Of a stretch of 64,000 nt of DNA, positions 29,095 to 41,214 are shown piece after piece. The notes under the pieces are model-generated. The model worked only from the letters and a program-made list of their open reading frames with translations. It was not told the origin of the DNA and made no database searches. The DNA is from Trichaptum fuscoviolaceum (lineage: Eukaryota; Basidiomycota; Agaricomycetes; Hymenochaetales; Trichaptaceae): positions 4,115,558-4,179,557 of the forward strand of contig CAJSYZ010000011.1 of the NCBI GenBank assembly GCA_910574455.1, given 5' to 3'. A program made the position numbers and the translations under genes. Numbering within the stretch: position 1 is the first letter of the stretch; every line of letters starts with the position of its first letter.

Positions 29095-31669
29095 ATGATG
29101 AGCTTCGCCCACCTGGTGTCGCTCGCTGTGCTATCTTTCTCATGCTCAGCCCTTGGTGCCATCGTTTCGCGCGACATGCACGTTGTCAACGCCAACCTCG
29201 CACCGGACGGCTTCTCTCGCGCGTAGGTTCTTATAATGGAATTTACATGTATCGCTCGCTGACAATGTCTAATAGCACTGTCGTCGCGGATGGCGTCTTC
29301 CCCGGACCGCTCATCTCAGGATTCAAAGGCGATAACTTCAGGGTCAGTTTCGAATGCCAGCGCTATAGTATGCCCTGCTTACTTACGATTTATGCTTCAC
29401 AGATCAATGTCTTTGACGATTTAACCGACAGTGACATGCGTCGCTCCATCTCCATTGTGAACTATTATCACCAATTATACGTGCGCTTTTGCTAACTCGT
29501 GAACGGTTATTCAGCATTGGCATGGCCTCTTTCAGCATGGAACCAATGAAATGGACGGCGTTGCGTGGGTGACACAATGCCCAATTATTCCAGATGAATC
29601 GTTTCTGTAAGTCTAGATCCTTTACAGGGCTTTCCGCTAATGAGTTTACTGGTAGGTATAACTTCAACGTCCCTGATCAGGCTGGCACGTTTTGGTATCA
29701 TTCGCATGTTTCGACTCAGTACTGCGATGGACTTCGGTATGAGCATAGCTTATCCTTGCAACATACTTAAATTAACGTTGCTTTTGTAGAGGACCTCTTG
29801 TTATTTACGGTATGCATTGTTTGTCAAGTCTAGGGCTATGACTTGCTAATACAACATTGCAGACCTCCTGGATCCCCATAGGCTTTTATACGACATAGAT
29901 GACGGTATGAAATATAAACGCTTTCTGGAACTCAAACTAACATTACTTAATCACCAAAGCGTCAACTGTTATCACTTTGGCTGACTGGTACCACGGTCTT
30001 GCTACGCAAATCTTCCCAAACCCAACGCACATCCCTCCGTAAGCAAACCTCTACGCGAAGGTCACCGACTTCTTTTGCTAATCGAGCCTTAGGACCGCTG
30101 ATTCTACCACTATCAACGGCCTCGGTCGATACGTTGGAGGGCCATCTGATGCACCGCTCGCGGTCATCCGTGCGCGTCCAGGATTGAGGTACGGTTGACG
30201 TTCTACGAATGTGGACTAATTATTAAGTCCTTCTCCATCTGCATAGGCATCGCTTCCGGATTGTTAGCACCAGTTGTGACCCATTGTTAGTTCTTTGAGT
30301 CAACCTAGCAGAATGTGTCCTAATAAAATTAATTTAACAGCTTCACCGTCTCTATCGATAACCACAACATGACCGTCATTGAGGCAGACGGCATTGAGAC
30401 ACAGCCTATATTGGTCGATTCCTTAACCATTTACGCGGCGCAGCGCTACTCCGTGATCGTCCATGCTAACCAGCCAATAGGCAACTACTGTTCGTATTTC
30501 CTTTGATTCACAGAATACTTTCGACCAATACTGAAACTGATTATCCATAGGGATCCGTGTCAATCCTTCTGCGGGTAATACAGGATTCAGTGGAGGCATA
30601 AACTCGGCGATATTGCGATACGACGGAGCCCCAGTCGCGGAGCCTACCACCAGTCAAGGATCGAGTATTATCCCTCTTAACGAAGCAGATCTTCATGTAC
30701 GTTCTTGCTAGATCAGGTCGAAGACATTATTTGATAAATCTCTTTACAACAGCCGCTCATCAATCCTGGTGCAGTAAGAACCTAGCTCTTTTGTTACCAA
30801 CAACGAACTGTAACAAGTTTACTCTTTCACACAGCCTGGCCAACCGAACGCCGGTGGTGCTGATGTCAGCATCAACTTAGCAATCACCTTCGTACGCTCA
30901 TTATTCCCTATCTTTCCTGGAGATATTCTGATTATACAATGACAGGATATCACAACCGGCCTCTTCAAAGTCAACGGAGCAACATTCGCTCCTCCCAGTG
31001 TTCCTGTACTGCTTCAAATTTTGAGTGGAACACAAACCGCTCAGGACCTCTTGCCTAGTGGGTCCGTGTACGGTGTTCCTCGTGACAAGGTTATTGAAGT
31101 CTCCATCCCCGGAGGGCTCAACGTGCGTCTCAGTGTACATAATCTTGACCGGTATATGTACTTAAAATTTGCATTGATCCGCAGCACCCATTCCATCTTC
31201 ACGGACATACCTTTGACGTCGTGCGTGTTGCCGGAAGCTCGACGTACAACTACGACAACCCTGTTCGCCGCGATGTTGTCAGCGTAGGTGCTGGTACAGA
31301 CAATGTCACCTTCCGATTCACCACGAACAACCCTGGCCCCTGGCTCCTGCATTGCCATATCGATTGGCATGTCGACGCGTACGTTTCTCTCCTTATTCGT
31401 AAGTGGGATCTTGCTTATTTGTTTCTGCGACCATTCGGTTCTTCGCTTCAGTGGCCTGGCTGTTGTCATTGCTGAAGACATTCCGAATATCGCGTCGGCG
31501 AACCCTAACAACAGTAAGTCATCATTGCTTGCTTTTCGTTCAACTGCTTTCTGATGCATCTCCTTTCGCCGACGTAGCTGCATGGAATAATCTTTGCCCT
31601 GAATTTTCGGCAAATGATCCGGATGTGGCTTTGGAGGCATTGGAACCGACATTCCAGAGTTCTGACTAA
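29095..31669 (+). CDS. Laccase (multicopper oxidase), copy 1
   Basis: Secreted four-copper oxidase that oxidises phenols and reduces oxygen to water. Signal peptide [22 protein letters not shown] could join 18 exons with every junction in frame (all GT/AG; one GTTCGT donor at IGNY|W). All four copper signatures are present: [20 protein letters not shown] (with QCPI), [28 protein letters not shown], and [20 protein letters not shown]. The residue ten after the type-1 Cys is Leu, the class with mid-range redox potential. Ends [12 protein letters not shown] at 31,669, giving about 520 residues, usual for the family. A TATA box lies 105 bp upstream. No damage seen. Its paralog converges from 36,809. 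Confidence 0.93.
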
Positions 31670-32131
31670 TATCTTCAACCGGATTTCACTTAATATTATC
31701 CTGTATCCCTTTTATAGGACCGGAACAAACGATGGAGAGCTATATGAGGGCATTGACAGGGCAGACATTCTGGGTTTTGATTATCTTTTTATTTACATGA
31801 ATCGGTCGTTTTGATGTTTCATTCTCCGGTTAACGAAGTTATATTCGCATCATCGTACGCACCTTCCGCCATATCTGGATGAATAATGAGAGGTTGTACA
31901 TTCTTTCTGGAAAATGTTTATTTCACTGGCGGTACTACGTTGATTCTTGTTTGAGCTAATTCAAGTTATACGTTAAATTGACGTCATTCATCGATAACAC
32001 GCGGGTAATCGTGCACTCTACTACTAGTCCACTCACTTCTTCCTACTTTCAACTTTCGACATCCAACTTGCCTACTATTGATAACTCAAACACGCTTAAA
32101 GTCAAGACTTCATAAAGCTCAAACAAAGAAA
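31670..32131. other. Intergenic between laccase 1 and F-box gene
   Basis: Holds the 3' UTR of laccase 1 and the promoter of the F-box-like gene. No frame or repeat of note. Confidence 0.5.
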
Positions 32132-33775
32132 ATGTCTGATTCCGGAGTACAGACTGAGAATCTGTACCTACATGATGTCTTGCAGGGCATCGCCGATTGC
32201 GAATGTCGCGCAATTGCTCTCCGTGGGCTCCTGTATAATGATCCTTTGCTAGGACTCTTGAGGACGAAGTGAGTCATGGCTGTTTTTGGGCGTGATTTAA
32301 AGAAAGAGAAGATCTGAATGACCTCCAGTGACTACAACGATACTGCTACAGTGAAGAACAATGTGGATCAAGGAAAGGCAGCTCTGCAACGCCTCAAAGG
32401 GCTTTGTAAAGCACTTCACTCCCTGAAGAACTACGCAGAGTACTCGATATATAGAATTGAGAAAGTTTTCGGCTCTTCGTTTCTTCACGTTGGGATAAAC
32501 TCAGCACCCGATGATGTTCTTGCGATTATCTTCGAAGATGCCGTTACATCCACAATATCAGGGCAACCAAGCGGAAAGACTCTCCCCAGCCAGGTGGTAC
32601 TGTCTATTGCGTCGGTAAATCGTCGATTCAGGAGTCTCGCACTGCAACAGCCTGTATTATGGTCTATTCTACCCTACAAGCACAAGGCAAACCTTTTCAA
32701 TCTATTCTTGAAGAGAAGCGGTGATGTGGCTTTAACGGTATTCTTCGGGCCCAGTGTACCAATCTGGTACGTGGAGGCGGTCAAGCTCCTTGGTAATAGA
32801 TGGGGCGAGGTCATTGCGGGAACAGTTCATGGAAAATTATATCTACCCGAAAACGGCGAGGGGATCCACATTTACCCAAGACTTCACACGGTGCAGCTTG
32901 AGCAGTCTAGCAAAGCTCCGTCCGCAATTGACCTTTCATGGACTGTCTCTTCTCTTCGTCGGTTGAGTGTCCAGAGTGTCTTACCAACATTACCCTACGA
33001 TTCCTTTGCCTCGCTCACGTCTTTCAGCTTCTCCATGACTGTATCCTTCCACAACACGAGTAGGATCTTGCTCCGTCATCTACAATCCATGCGGAACCTC
33101 CAGGACCTGGCACTTTCATTTGGATCCGTGTATGCTCAATTCGACGACGATCTTTCCTCCTTTTGCGAACTTCTTTCTCTCAATCGCCTACATATACGTC
33201 TGGGCTATGATTCCCATAAAGACAGCTATCAGGAGTTCGATGCTTTTCTCGACAGGATTGTTATGCCAAATGTTCGAATGTTCGAAATCATTGCAATATA
33301 TGACAGTAATCCCATGATGCAAGCATATAACAAGGCCCTCTTCTGTCCTGCCGGTGGCCCAGGCGAACATACGACGTCAAGCAGCCGATTGCCATCTTTA
33401 GAGCATATGACAATCGACATACGGCCCAAGGAGACGTCCACGAAGAAGCTCAGACTTCCCGTTGATGACTTATTTCAGTACCCGGAGATGAAGCACCTTT
33501 ATATAAGGGCTCCTGGAGTTGTCTTCGCTCATCAACGATCGATGAAAAAGCGCAACTTGTGCATTCGAACCATGACTATCATAGGATGCAATCAGGGTGT
33601 TTTTAAATTCCTACAAATTCTACTTTCTCATGTCAATCCAGATGGGACGAAGTTCTGTCACATTATAGAGAAGTTGACTGTGATAGGATGTCCAGAAGTG
33701 ACGATGAATTTCCTCATGGAATATCTTCCGGAGGAAAAGATCGAATGGTCTCCTGTCGTAGATATGTATAACTAA
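32132..33775 (+). CDS. F-box-like protein with LRR-like C-terminus, copy A
   Basis: Exons 32,132-32,268 and 32,329-33,775 give 527 residues. The start (MSDSGVQTENLYLHDVLQGI) is chosen because copy B at 57,207 begins at the matching place and its intron has the same position and phase (LLRT|N versus FQRT|H). A coiled-coil-like N-terminus (CECRAIALRGLL ... KAALQRLKGL) precedes the F-box-like core INSAPDDVLAIIFEDAVT ... VVLSIASVNRRFRSLALQQP, typical of agaricomycete F-box proteins. LRR-like strands follow to KIEWSPVVDMYN. Likely a substrate adaptor of SCF ligases, by family. It sits in the centre of the inverted laccase duplication and looks intact. Confidence 0.8.
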
Positions 33776-34231
33776 TGATTTCTATGGCCTCATAATGTTT
33801 TTCACAAATGCAGTCGAACGACTTGTACGTGCATTAGCAGTGACCGAGATATACTGTAGAGGAGAGTTCGATTGAAGTTATAGAAACGTAATTGGATAAA
33901 AACGACTTCCAGAATGGACCATCAGCTCAGATTTCTTACACTCATCTTCCTTAGCATAGCATCCAACCTGCGTGCGCAGTAGCTATGTAAGATCCACATA
34001 TTTTTGATACTGACAAACCATATACTGTTATCATTTCTGGCCGAGGGCACATTGGTTTATACACTTTCTTCACTAATAAGAAATCACAGAGAGAACGAAG
34101 AAACATAACAAAACCCGCAAAGAAGAAAGAAAGAATGCCAACCCAGAATGACAACCCTTTAACATCAACAGTTCGCCCTTAAATATTTCCTGTCTGCGAG
34201 CGAGACACCTACATAATATTACTGAGTGCTT
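33776..34231. other. Intergenic, convergent 3' ends
   Basis: Lies between the 3' ends of the F-box gene (plus) and laccase 2 (minus). A hydrophobic 67-codon minus frame (34,154-33,951) is present but without support. Confidence 0.4.
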
Positions 34232-36809
34232 TTAATCAGAGGTCTGGGCTGTCGGTTCCAGCGCCTCCAAAGCTACATCCGGGTCATTTGCCGAAAATTC
34301 AGGGCAAAGGTTATTCCATGCAGCTACGTGGGCGGAAGGTGATACATTAACAGCAGCTTTAGGAAAAGCAAGCAATGATGACTTACTGTTGTTAGGGTTC
34401 GCCGACGCGATATTCGGAATGTCTTCAGCAATGACAACAGCCAGACCACTGAAGCACGGAACCGAATAAATTCAGATATAAATAAGCGTGATACTACTTG
34501 AACATACAGAGAGAAACGTACGCATCGAAATGCCAATCGATATGGCAGTGCAGGAGCCACGGTCCAGGGTTGTTCGTGGTGAACCGGAAGGTCACATTAT
34601 CTGTACCGGCGCCCACGCTAACCACATCTCGGCGAACAGGGTTGGCGTAGTTGTACGTCGAGCTTCCAGCAACGCGCACGACGTCGAAGGCATGACCATG
34701 GAGATGGATGGGGTGCTGCGCATCAATGCAGAAATCAGTACAGACTATAGTCAACAGCATCGAGACGCACATTCAGCCCACCGGGGATAGACACTTCGAT
34801 GACCTTGTCGCGCGGAACACCGTACACGGACCCGCTAGGCAAGAGGTCCTGCGCAGTCTGAGTTCCACTCAAGACCTGGAGAAGTACAGGGACAGAGGGC
34901 GGGGCAAACGTTGCCCCGTTGACCTGGAAGAGACCGGTTGTAATGTCCTATCGTTGTATAATTAGGACCCTTCTAGGCAAGAGGGAGGAGTAAGGAGCAT
35001 ACGAAGGTGATCGCTAAGTTGATGCTGACATCGGCTCCACCTGCGGCTGGTTGACCAGGCTATGCGAAAGAGCAGATAAGTTAAAGATTGGCGCTGGCAA
35101 CAAAAGAGCTGGATTCTTACCGCGCCAGGGTTGATGAGTGGCTGATGCAACGAGAGCATAACTGTCAGAAAACTGTCCTGCATATAGCAGTGTATGACAT
35201 ACGTGAAGATCTGCCTCGTTGAGCGGAATCACACTCGATCCCTGGGTACTGGTAGGCTCCGCGTCCGGTGCTCCATCGTAACGCAATATCGCCGAGTTTA
35301 TGCCTCCGCTGAATCCTGTGTTACCAGCAGAAGGGTTAACACGAATCCCTAGAGGAAATCATGTTTAGTGAAATCAGCACTTCCGCGGATCGAAATTGAC
35401 CATGCACAATAGTTGTCTACGGGTTGGTCTGCATTAACGACCACAGAGTAGCGCTGAGCAGCGTAGATAGTCAAGGAGTCGACCACCAGAGGTTCCGTCT
35501 CAATACCGTCGGCCTCAATGATCGTCATGTTGTGGTTATCGATGGAAACGGTGAAACTATTAATTTGGCTGTGTTAGAAAGCATTGGGAAGTATAGCATC
35601 AAAGAAACTTACAATGGGTCGCAGCTGGTGCTAATAATGCGGTAGCGATGCCTATATCAAAAAAAGGAGAGCAGTCAGCAGATGGTTTGTAAGAGTGCGA
35701 GTCGACCGGACCTTTTGCCTGGTTGGGCGCGGATAACAGCTAGCGGCGAGTCGGATGGCCCTCCAACGTAGCGACCAAGACCATTGATGACAGTGGAGTC
35801 AGCGGTACTAAGGCTGGATTAGCGACAAAGATCGGAGAACCTTCGTGCTGGGTAGGCTTACGGTGGAATGTGCGTCGGGTTGGGGAAAATTTGCGTAGCA
35901 AGACCGTGATACCAGTCAGCCAAGGTGATGACAGTTGACTCTGTAGTGGACGATTAGTTCAAACCTTTACCATCGGAAGAAATTATCTGAGCTTACCATC
36001 ATCCACGTCGTATAGTGACTTGTGCGGGTCCTGCGGATCTATAACGGATTTTAACAACTTTGGTGTAAATACGGCTGAACGGCATACCATATATGACGAG
36101 AGGTCCGCTATACAAGACATTAACAATCAATCTGCACTTTTACATAGCATACGCTCTTACCGAAGGCCGTCGCAGTACTGCGTCGAGACGTGCGAGTGGT
36201 ACCAGAAGGTGCCAGCTTGATCAGGGACGTTGAAGTTATATCTTTCCGTGAACTGTTAATTGCAGATATTGAACGAAAGGAATCGGTCTTACAAAAAGGA
36301 TTCGTTCGGAATGATAGGGCATTGAGTAACCCAAGCGACTCCGTCCATCTCATTTGTGTGGGCCTGGAACAGGCCATGCCAGTGCTGTGAAATGGACAAG
36401 GATAAATATCCCCCAAAAAGAAAATGGATGGATGGCATTTACAATTGATATAGAACGGCGCATATCGCTGTCAGTGAGATCATCGAAAACGTTGAGCTGT
36501 AGAATGTTACGTGTAAGTCAGCAAACTGTGCAACGACGTTTTCATCTGAAACAAACTTGGAAGTTGTCACCCTTGTTTCCAGAAATGAGCGGTCCAGGGA
36601 AAGTCCCGTCTGCAACCACGGTACTTTACAAAAGAGTCAGTAGTGCTGTAGATGAGACGAAAGGTAAAGTAAACATACGCGCGAGAGAATCCGTCGGGAG
36701 ACAGGTTGGTGTTGACAATATGCATATCGCGGGATACGACTGCACCAAGAGCAGAGCATGTGAAGGAGAGCGCAACGAACAGCGCCAATCGATCGAAGCT
36801 GCTCATCAT
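34232..36809 (-). CDS. Laccase (multicopper oxidase), copy 2
   Basis: Paralog of copy 1 in opposite orientation, same exon-intron plan, all junctions in frame by eye. Signal peptide [20 protein letters not shown]. Copper motifs: [20 protein letters not shown] (Gly-Thr of the usual QxGT is His-Thr here), [33 protein letters not shown] (Ile for the usual Phe), [20 protein letters not shown]. Copper-binding His and Cys residues are all kept, so activity is expected. Ends [12 protein letters not shown] at 34,232. Exons differ from copy 1 by roughly one in ten bases, but an 82 bp block spanning an exon and its intron is identical (see findings). Confidence 0.92.
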
Positions 36810-36915
36810 GGCACGAGCTGAGCGGAAAGAACGATAATCAAGTGTCTGGCAGGCTACGGAGCAGAGTAGACAATCTGGATGGTTGTCGAGTTATTCTCCG
36901 ACAATTTCTAGTAGC

Positions 36916-36922
36916 TTTTATA
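36916..36922 (-). promoter_or_regulatory. TATA box of laccase 2
   Basis: TATAAAA on the minus strand, 107 bp upstream of the ATG at 36,809; same spacing as in copy 1. Confidence 0.6.
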
Positions 36923-37099
36923 TGTTTCATCGGTTATGTTTTTCGAAGGGCCTTGAGTAAGACATACAGAGTCAGCTTATGGAATATGTAAGTAGGTGCG
37001 CCCATCGGGGGACCAGAAAGTGCGAATTAGAAATTTCCTTAGAGACGTATGACTCGTAAATCGATAACCTGAAGGGCTGACAATATTCTTCCGTCAACA

Positions 37100-37495
37100 T
37101 TCGCGCGATGACTTCGTATGTGCCTCATCGTTGCTGCGGTCTGACAAAGTCGAGTATGTTTGGAACACATATCCATGTTCTGGGTCCGGGCTTCCAAGCG
37201 AAAACAGACATTCGTCAGGCACTCGCTCCATCGAAACTCAATTGAGCTTCGATGATCTGCCTACGAAGTCTAATCTGTAAGCAGGGCATAGTTGATACGC
37301 GCTTGATCTGCGATATTGTCCGTGAGAGAATATGGCGAAGTGGTGAGAAAATCTGGAGAGGATCCGTATTGTTCGCATTGGCGGCTTTGGTTCCCCATAC
37401 CGATACCGTGCGCTTCAGAATCCTACTCAGGGCAAATACGTCTGAATGTCAATTCATGACTAGCATACGAGGCTGAAGAGAGCAGATATATCTCA
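37100..37495 (+). pseudogene. Duplicated segment Y (right copy)
   Basis: The plus frame from 37,252 (MICLRSLICKQGIVDTRLIC) matches segment Y at 28.6 kb in inverted orientation. In another frame both copies share DDLPTKSN and a SGT stretch. Stops interrupt every frame. Unidentified gene relic. Confidence 0.4.
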
Positions 37496-37659
37496 ATGCG
37501 GTATGACCAGATGGCTGCGGAAGGCTCGTACCGTATATCCCGACACTCTCTCCTGGGGAGCGCTCATGGCGATTTGTCGATAATTGTCAATATGACGCAC
37601 TCAAGGGGCCTAACGTTTGTTCGGAGGTGGTTTATACAGTCTCTCTCTTTCGCTCTACC

Positions 37660-38200
37660 AAGACGCCTTCAGTTTCCACGAGTGGAAGGCGTAGATCTGG
37701 AAGGTATCGCAAGAGTTACTTTGAACGTATTGAAGAGTGACCTTGGCTGGGCACCGCATAGAGTAGTACCCATATCGTTAGCCAAACAGCTGGTAGGATC
37801 CCATCGACACGGCAGCCGCAGTGCTCTTCTGTGCCTTTTAGGAGCGGGTTTGTCCAACCCTGCTATTAGAGACATTTCTCCGAGATATCTTGTTCCGTTC
37901 GATATCAGTTCCCCTCAGGCGCAGCGTAGTCGGAATTCATGGATGAAGATTCTTTGGGGATCCAATAGATTGCGTCCTTTCGACCATGATTTCGGTCCAG
38001 AATGCAGGCAAAGAAAGAAGCTGTGAGAAAAAATCGGAGAGGCAAATCGCCTGAAGTTGATCGAAAGAGAGAAGGTGCGACCGTCGCAAGACGTGGGTAC
38101 GCACGTTTGAGGGTTTGTTATTTGCAGATATTTGGGCACCGGCAGATCCGGCAAACCCCGCGAACAAGAACATACTGATTTCGAGAACATTGGCGGACAT
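37660..38200 (-). pseudogene. Duplicated segment X (right copy)
   Basis: The minus strand contains SANNKPSNVRTHVLRR (about 38,110) and KRHRRALRLP (about 37,830), inverted counterparts of the left copy at 27.8-28.2 kb. A hydrophobic lead (MFLFAGFAGSAGA) is visible, but no domain can be named. Confidence 0.4.
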
Positions 38201-38259
38201 CCTATACTGCATTTGAAATATACAAAGAATATAGTAAAGGTAGTAAGCTATTAGTTGCA

Positions 38260-39695
38260 TATGCTTGAATGTAACAGTTGAACTAATAGTGAGATTTGAA
38301 TATATGCGAGTGACTTTCCACTTGAGTATACTCCGTGATTTCCACGGACATTAACACTATGCCGTGTGTGCCTGATAGTACCTTCGGTTACTGGTATTAC
38401 TAGGAACAGCACAGTAGTTGAGTTGATTGGACGCTATATGTACTCAGTTCTCTGGTATTCAGAGGATAAAACTTGATTCGAAAGTTTTCTCGAAAGTGAC
38501 CAAGTTATTCGACATGGTATGTATGTTCTGTTCAAAGCCACACACTGTTTCCAACGGAGAAGTGGTTTATTTAGCCGTGTACTTCTTCCGATGCGCTGAT
38601 AGTGAGCGCGTAGGTAGGTATTGTCTGAGGCAATTCTTGTCAGAAAGTGCTTCAGATCGCTCTCACGCCCATTCAATCGCTTATCCCCAGCTCATTTGTA
38701 ACGGTACCCAACTTTCTTGAATTGCGTCAATCAAAAAATACAAGAAGATTCTCTTGGCATGATTTGAGTAAGCTTATACATAAAATACGGCAATGGTATA
38801 ACTCTAGACTCATGCAAGATTATACAGTTCGGTGTAAAGGGATTGGGCCGCATGCTCAGTTCGTAGCATGGGATAGCTTCTCTCCTTTTGACGACTTAAA
38901 TAAAACTTTGTTGAAGACCGCAGGCCTTCCTTTCGCACGAGAAACCGGCTTTTGTCTACTTTAGTCTGATAAAGAAGAAGAAGCGTTGAAGCAAGGGACC
39001 AGTGGGTCTCTGGAAGGCCTCTGATAGCCGAACAATCGTTAGCATACGGATAGATGTGCCTGACGCCGGATTCGCTCCGAATAGGCATCAAGTGATCGGA
39101 AGGAGGAATCTGGTGTCACGGTGGAGATTGGTGTCGGCGGAGGTGAAGTGCAGGCCTTATTTCAAACTATAATTTAATCCGCATCACCGAGGGATCCCGA
39201 GCAGCTCGCATGTAGACTCTTCATTACGCTAAGTCAAGTCCTGGATGAAAAAATGGTGTTTAGCCAATCCATTACAGCTTCATATGGAAACGATTAATTG
39301 TACAACGGATGCCTGACAAACGTTCTCCTGCTTGATACAGTGCCAAAACTCAGGATTGGTCTAAAGAGTTCATGTGACACTGACAAAATAGATGGGAGAA
39401 AAAGATGAACACACCATAATGTCGGGAAAATAAGCTTCATCGGCTTGAAGACGAGTACTTTGTGTGCGCGAAAGAGCCATTGTCACGGCAGAACCAAATC
39501 CTTCCGGAATAGCCACACTTTGGTAGAAGAAAAGGCGAGTCACCTTCTGACGGGGCCTCACTGAAGGGGCTGCATTAACAAGGTGTGCAGGCGACGATGA
39601 GCGAGGCGATGAGCTGGGCTTGTATATGCTACGTTGCGATTGCCCTGTTCGAAATGCATTGTCACTGTGCAGCACATCATTAATTTTCTCATCTC
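38260..39695. other. No gene recognised
   Basis: Only short frames. A minus frame at 39,705-39,370 (Ser/Pro-rich, 111 codons) might be a tail of the karyopherin relic but has no recognisable motif. Confidence 0.35.
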
Positions 39696-41214
39696 CTACG
39701 AACAAATTGAAATCGATAGGGAATAGCCTGCTACAAGTTGCCTTACTTTGAAAGAAGATGAAGAAAGTAATTGATTGTGATTATGGGAGACACAATCATC
39801 AATCAAAACGATCGTGGGCAAAACCTTGCTTACACTCAAGATACAGGAAGCGCACGACGAACCACTATCAACCAGATCTTCCCAGCACTCTCCGAATTCA
39901 GGTCTCGCATTAGTTAGCTCACTTCTGATCGAGCCTCGCCCCAAAGCCGGTCCGGAACAGATGGGCCAAAGACGTGTGCGAAGACCAAGGGAAGTTGACC
40001 GAGACACGACGCGATGGCGCTGGGAACGCTGCATATGGCGTAGAAGAAGGCGCAGAAGCTTGTTTTCGAGGAAGCCGTTCTTCGACGATAAGATACCGAA
40101 CGAAAGATCACCAGCGGAACAGATCGGCACAAACTTGTTCTCTACCTGGTCGTCCAACGCCTCGTCGTCGGCATTGTCCTCCAAATCTTGCAAGCAGCGC
40201 ACATTTTTGTTTCAGGATCTGGTTAAACATATCAAGGTCTGCGACATGAATACAAAGACTCAGAGGGAATGATAATGATGAGAAATTAGGAAGCACTTAC
40301 GCCCTTCGCTAAATCCAGGAACAATGGTTTGGAGAGTCACGTCCAGGTCATCGCAGAGAGCCGCGACGACGAATCTATAAGAAGGGAGGAGGAAGCCAGC
40401 ATCAGTGACGGGAACAGAAAATAGTCTCATTCGACCGATTGGGCGTCGAAGTGAGCTGACATAAAGGAGCTCATCATTGTAGATCGCGTGGTTTAGGAAT
40501 ACTCACTTGTCATCCTCGAACTCATACATGTCAAGCAGCGGTACCAGCGCATGCGAGATGTGGTCGTTATCAATCCGAAGTTATCAAGTGGCATAGCGAT
40601 CGACTACCAATCCTGCGGATGAAGGCATAAGCTTGAGCACGGACGGCTCGACGTATGGCGAACAGTTGGTGTTCTCGTATTTGATATTGGTAGCCATTGT
40701 CGCGAAGTCAATGGTACATTGAACTGCTTTTCGCATGCAGGAGGTAGTCGTTAGCTATGGGTCAATAAAGAGCTAGCATGAACTTACTAGACTTTAAGTT
40801 AAGGGTTTGTCTTGCTTGATGCGGAACAACCCAAGCCATGAAGGACACAGTTTTTTCCTTAAGCACTCTAGCCAAGACACTGATGAAGAGGAAGCTGCAT
40901 TCTCTCAGGCGTGGCGTGCGCTTGTCTTGATGCCGTCGGAGGCCTGCGTAATCATGTCTGCAATGTATGGCAGGCATTTGTCATGCTAGTCGTGAGCGGC
41001 TCGTCACGACCGTTTTGACTTTGAGACGTTCCGTATCGAGCCGACCGGTCATGTGCTGCATGGGTACATTGGGTAGGGCAAGGTAGCTCCGGGCGAGTCG
41101 CGACTTTCTCTGAGGACCTTCGCGTTTAAAAGATGTTGAGAGCCATGATGCAGATCGCCTCGTCATAACTGGCGTCGGTCTAGGTACGGAGAAAGAGCTC
41201 TGATAGTTGACCAA
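39696..41214 (-). pseudogene. Importin-4 / Kap123-like karyopherin relic
   Basis: Minus-strand pieces in the order of the family: GRLDTERLKVKTVVTSR (about 41,050), RECSFLFISVLARVLKEK and WVVPH (about 40,880), SHALVPLLDMYEFEDDK (about 40,530), FVVAALCDDLDVTLQTIVPG (about 40,350), NQILKQKCALLQDLEDNADD and EALDDQVENKFVPICSAGDL (about 40,150). These match the central HEAT repeats of Kap123/importin-4, the carrier for ribosomal proteins and histones. Stops (for example in DRYAT near 40,590) and frame changes separate the pieces and both termini are missing. The assignment rests on remembered motifs, hence moderate confidence. Confidence 0.6.
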
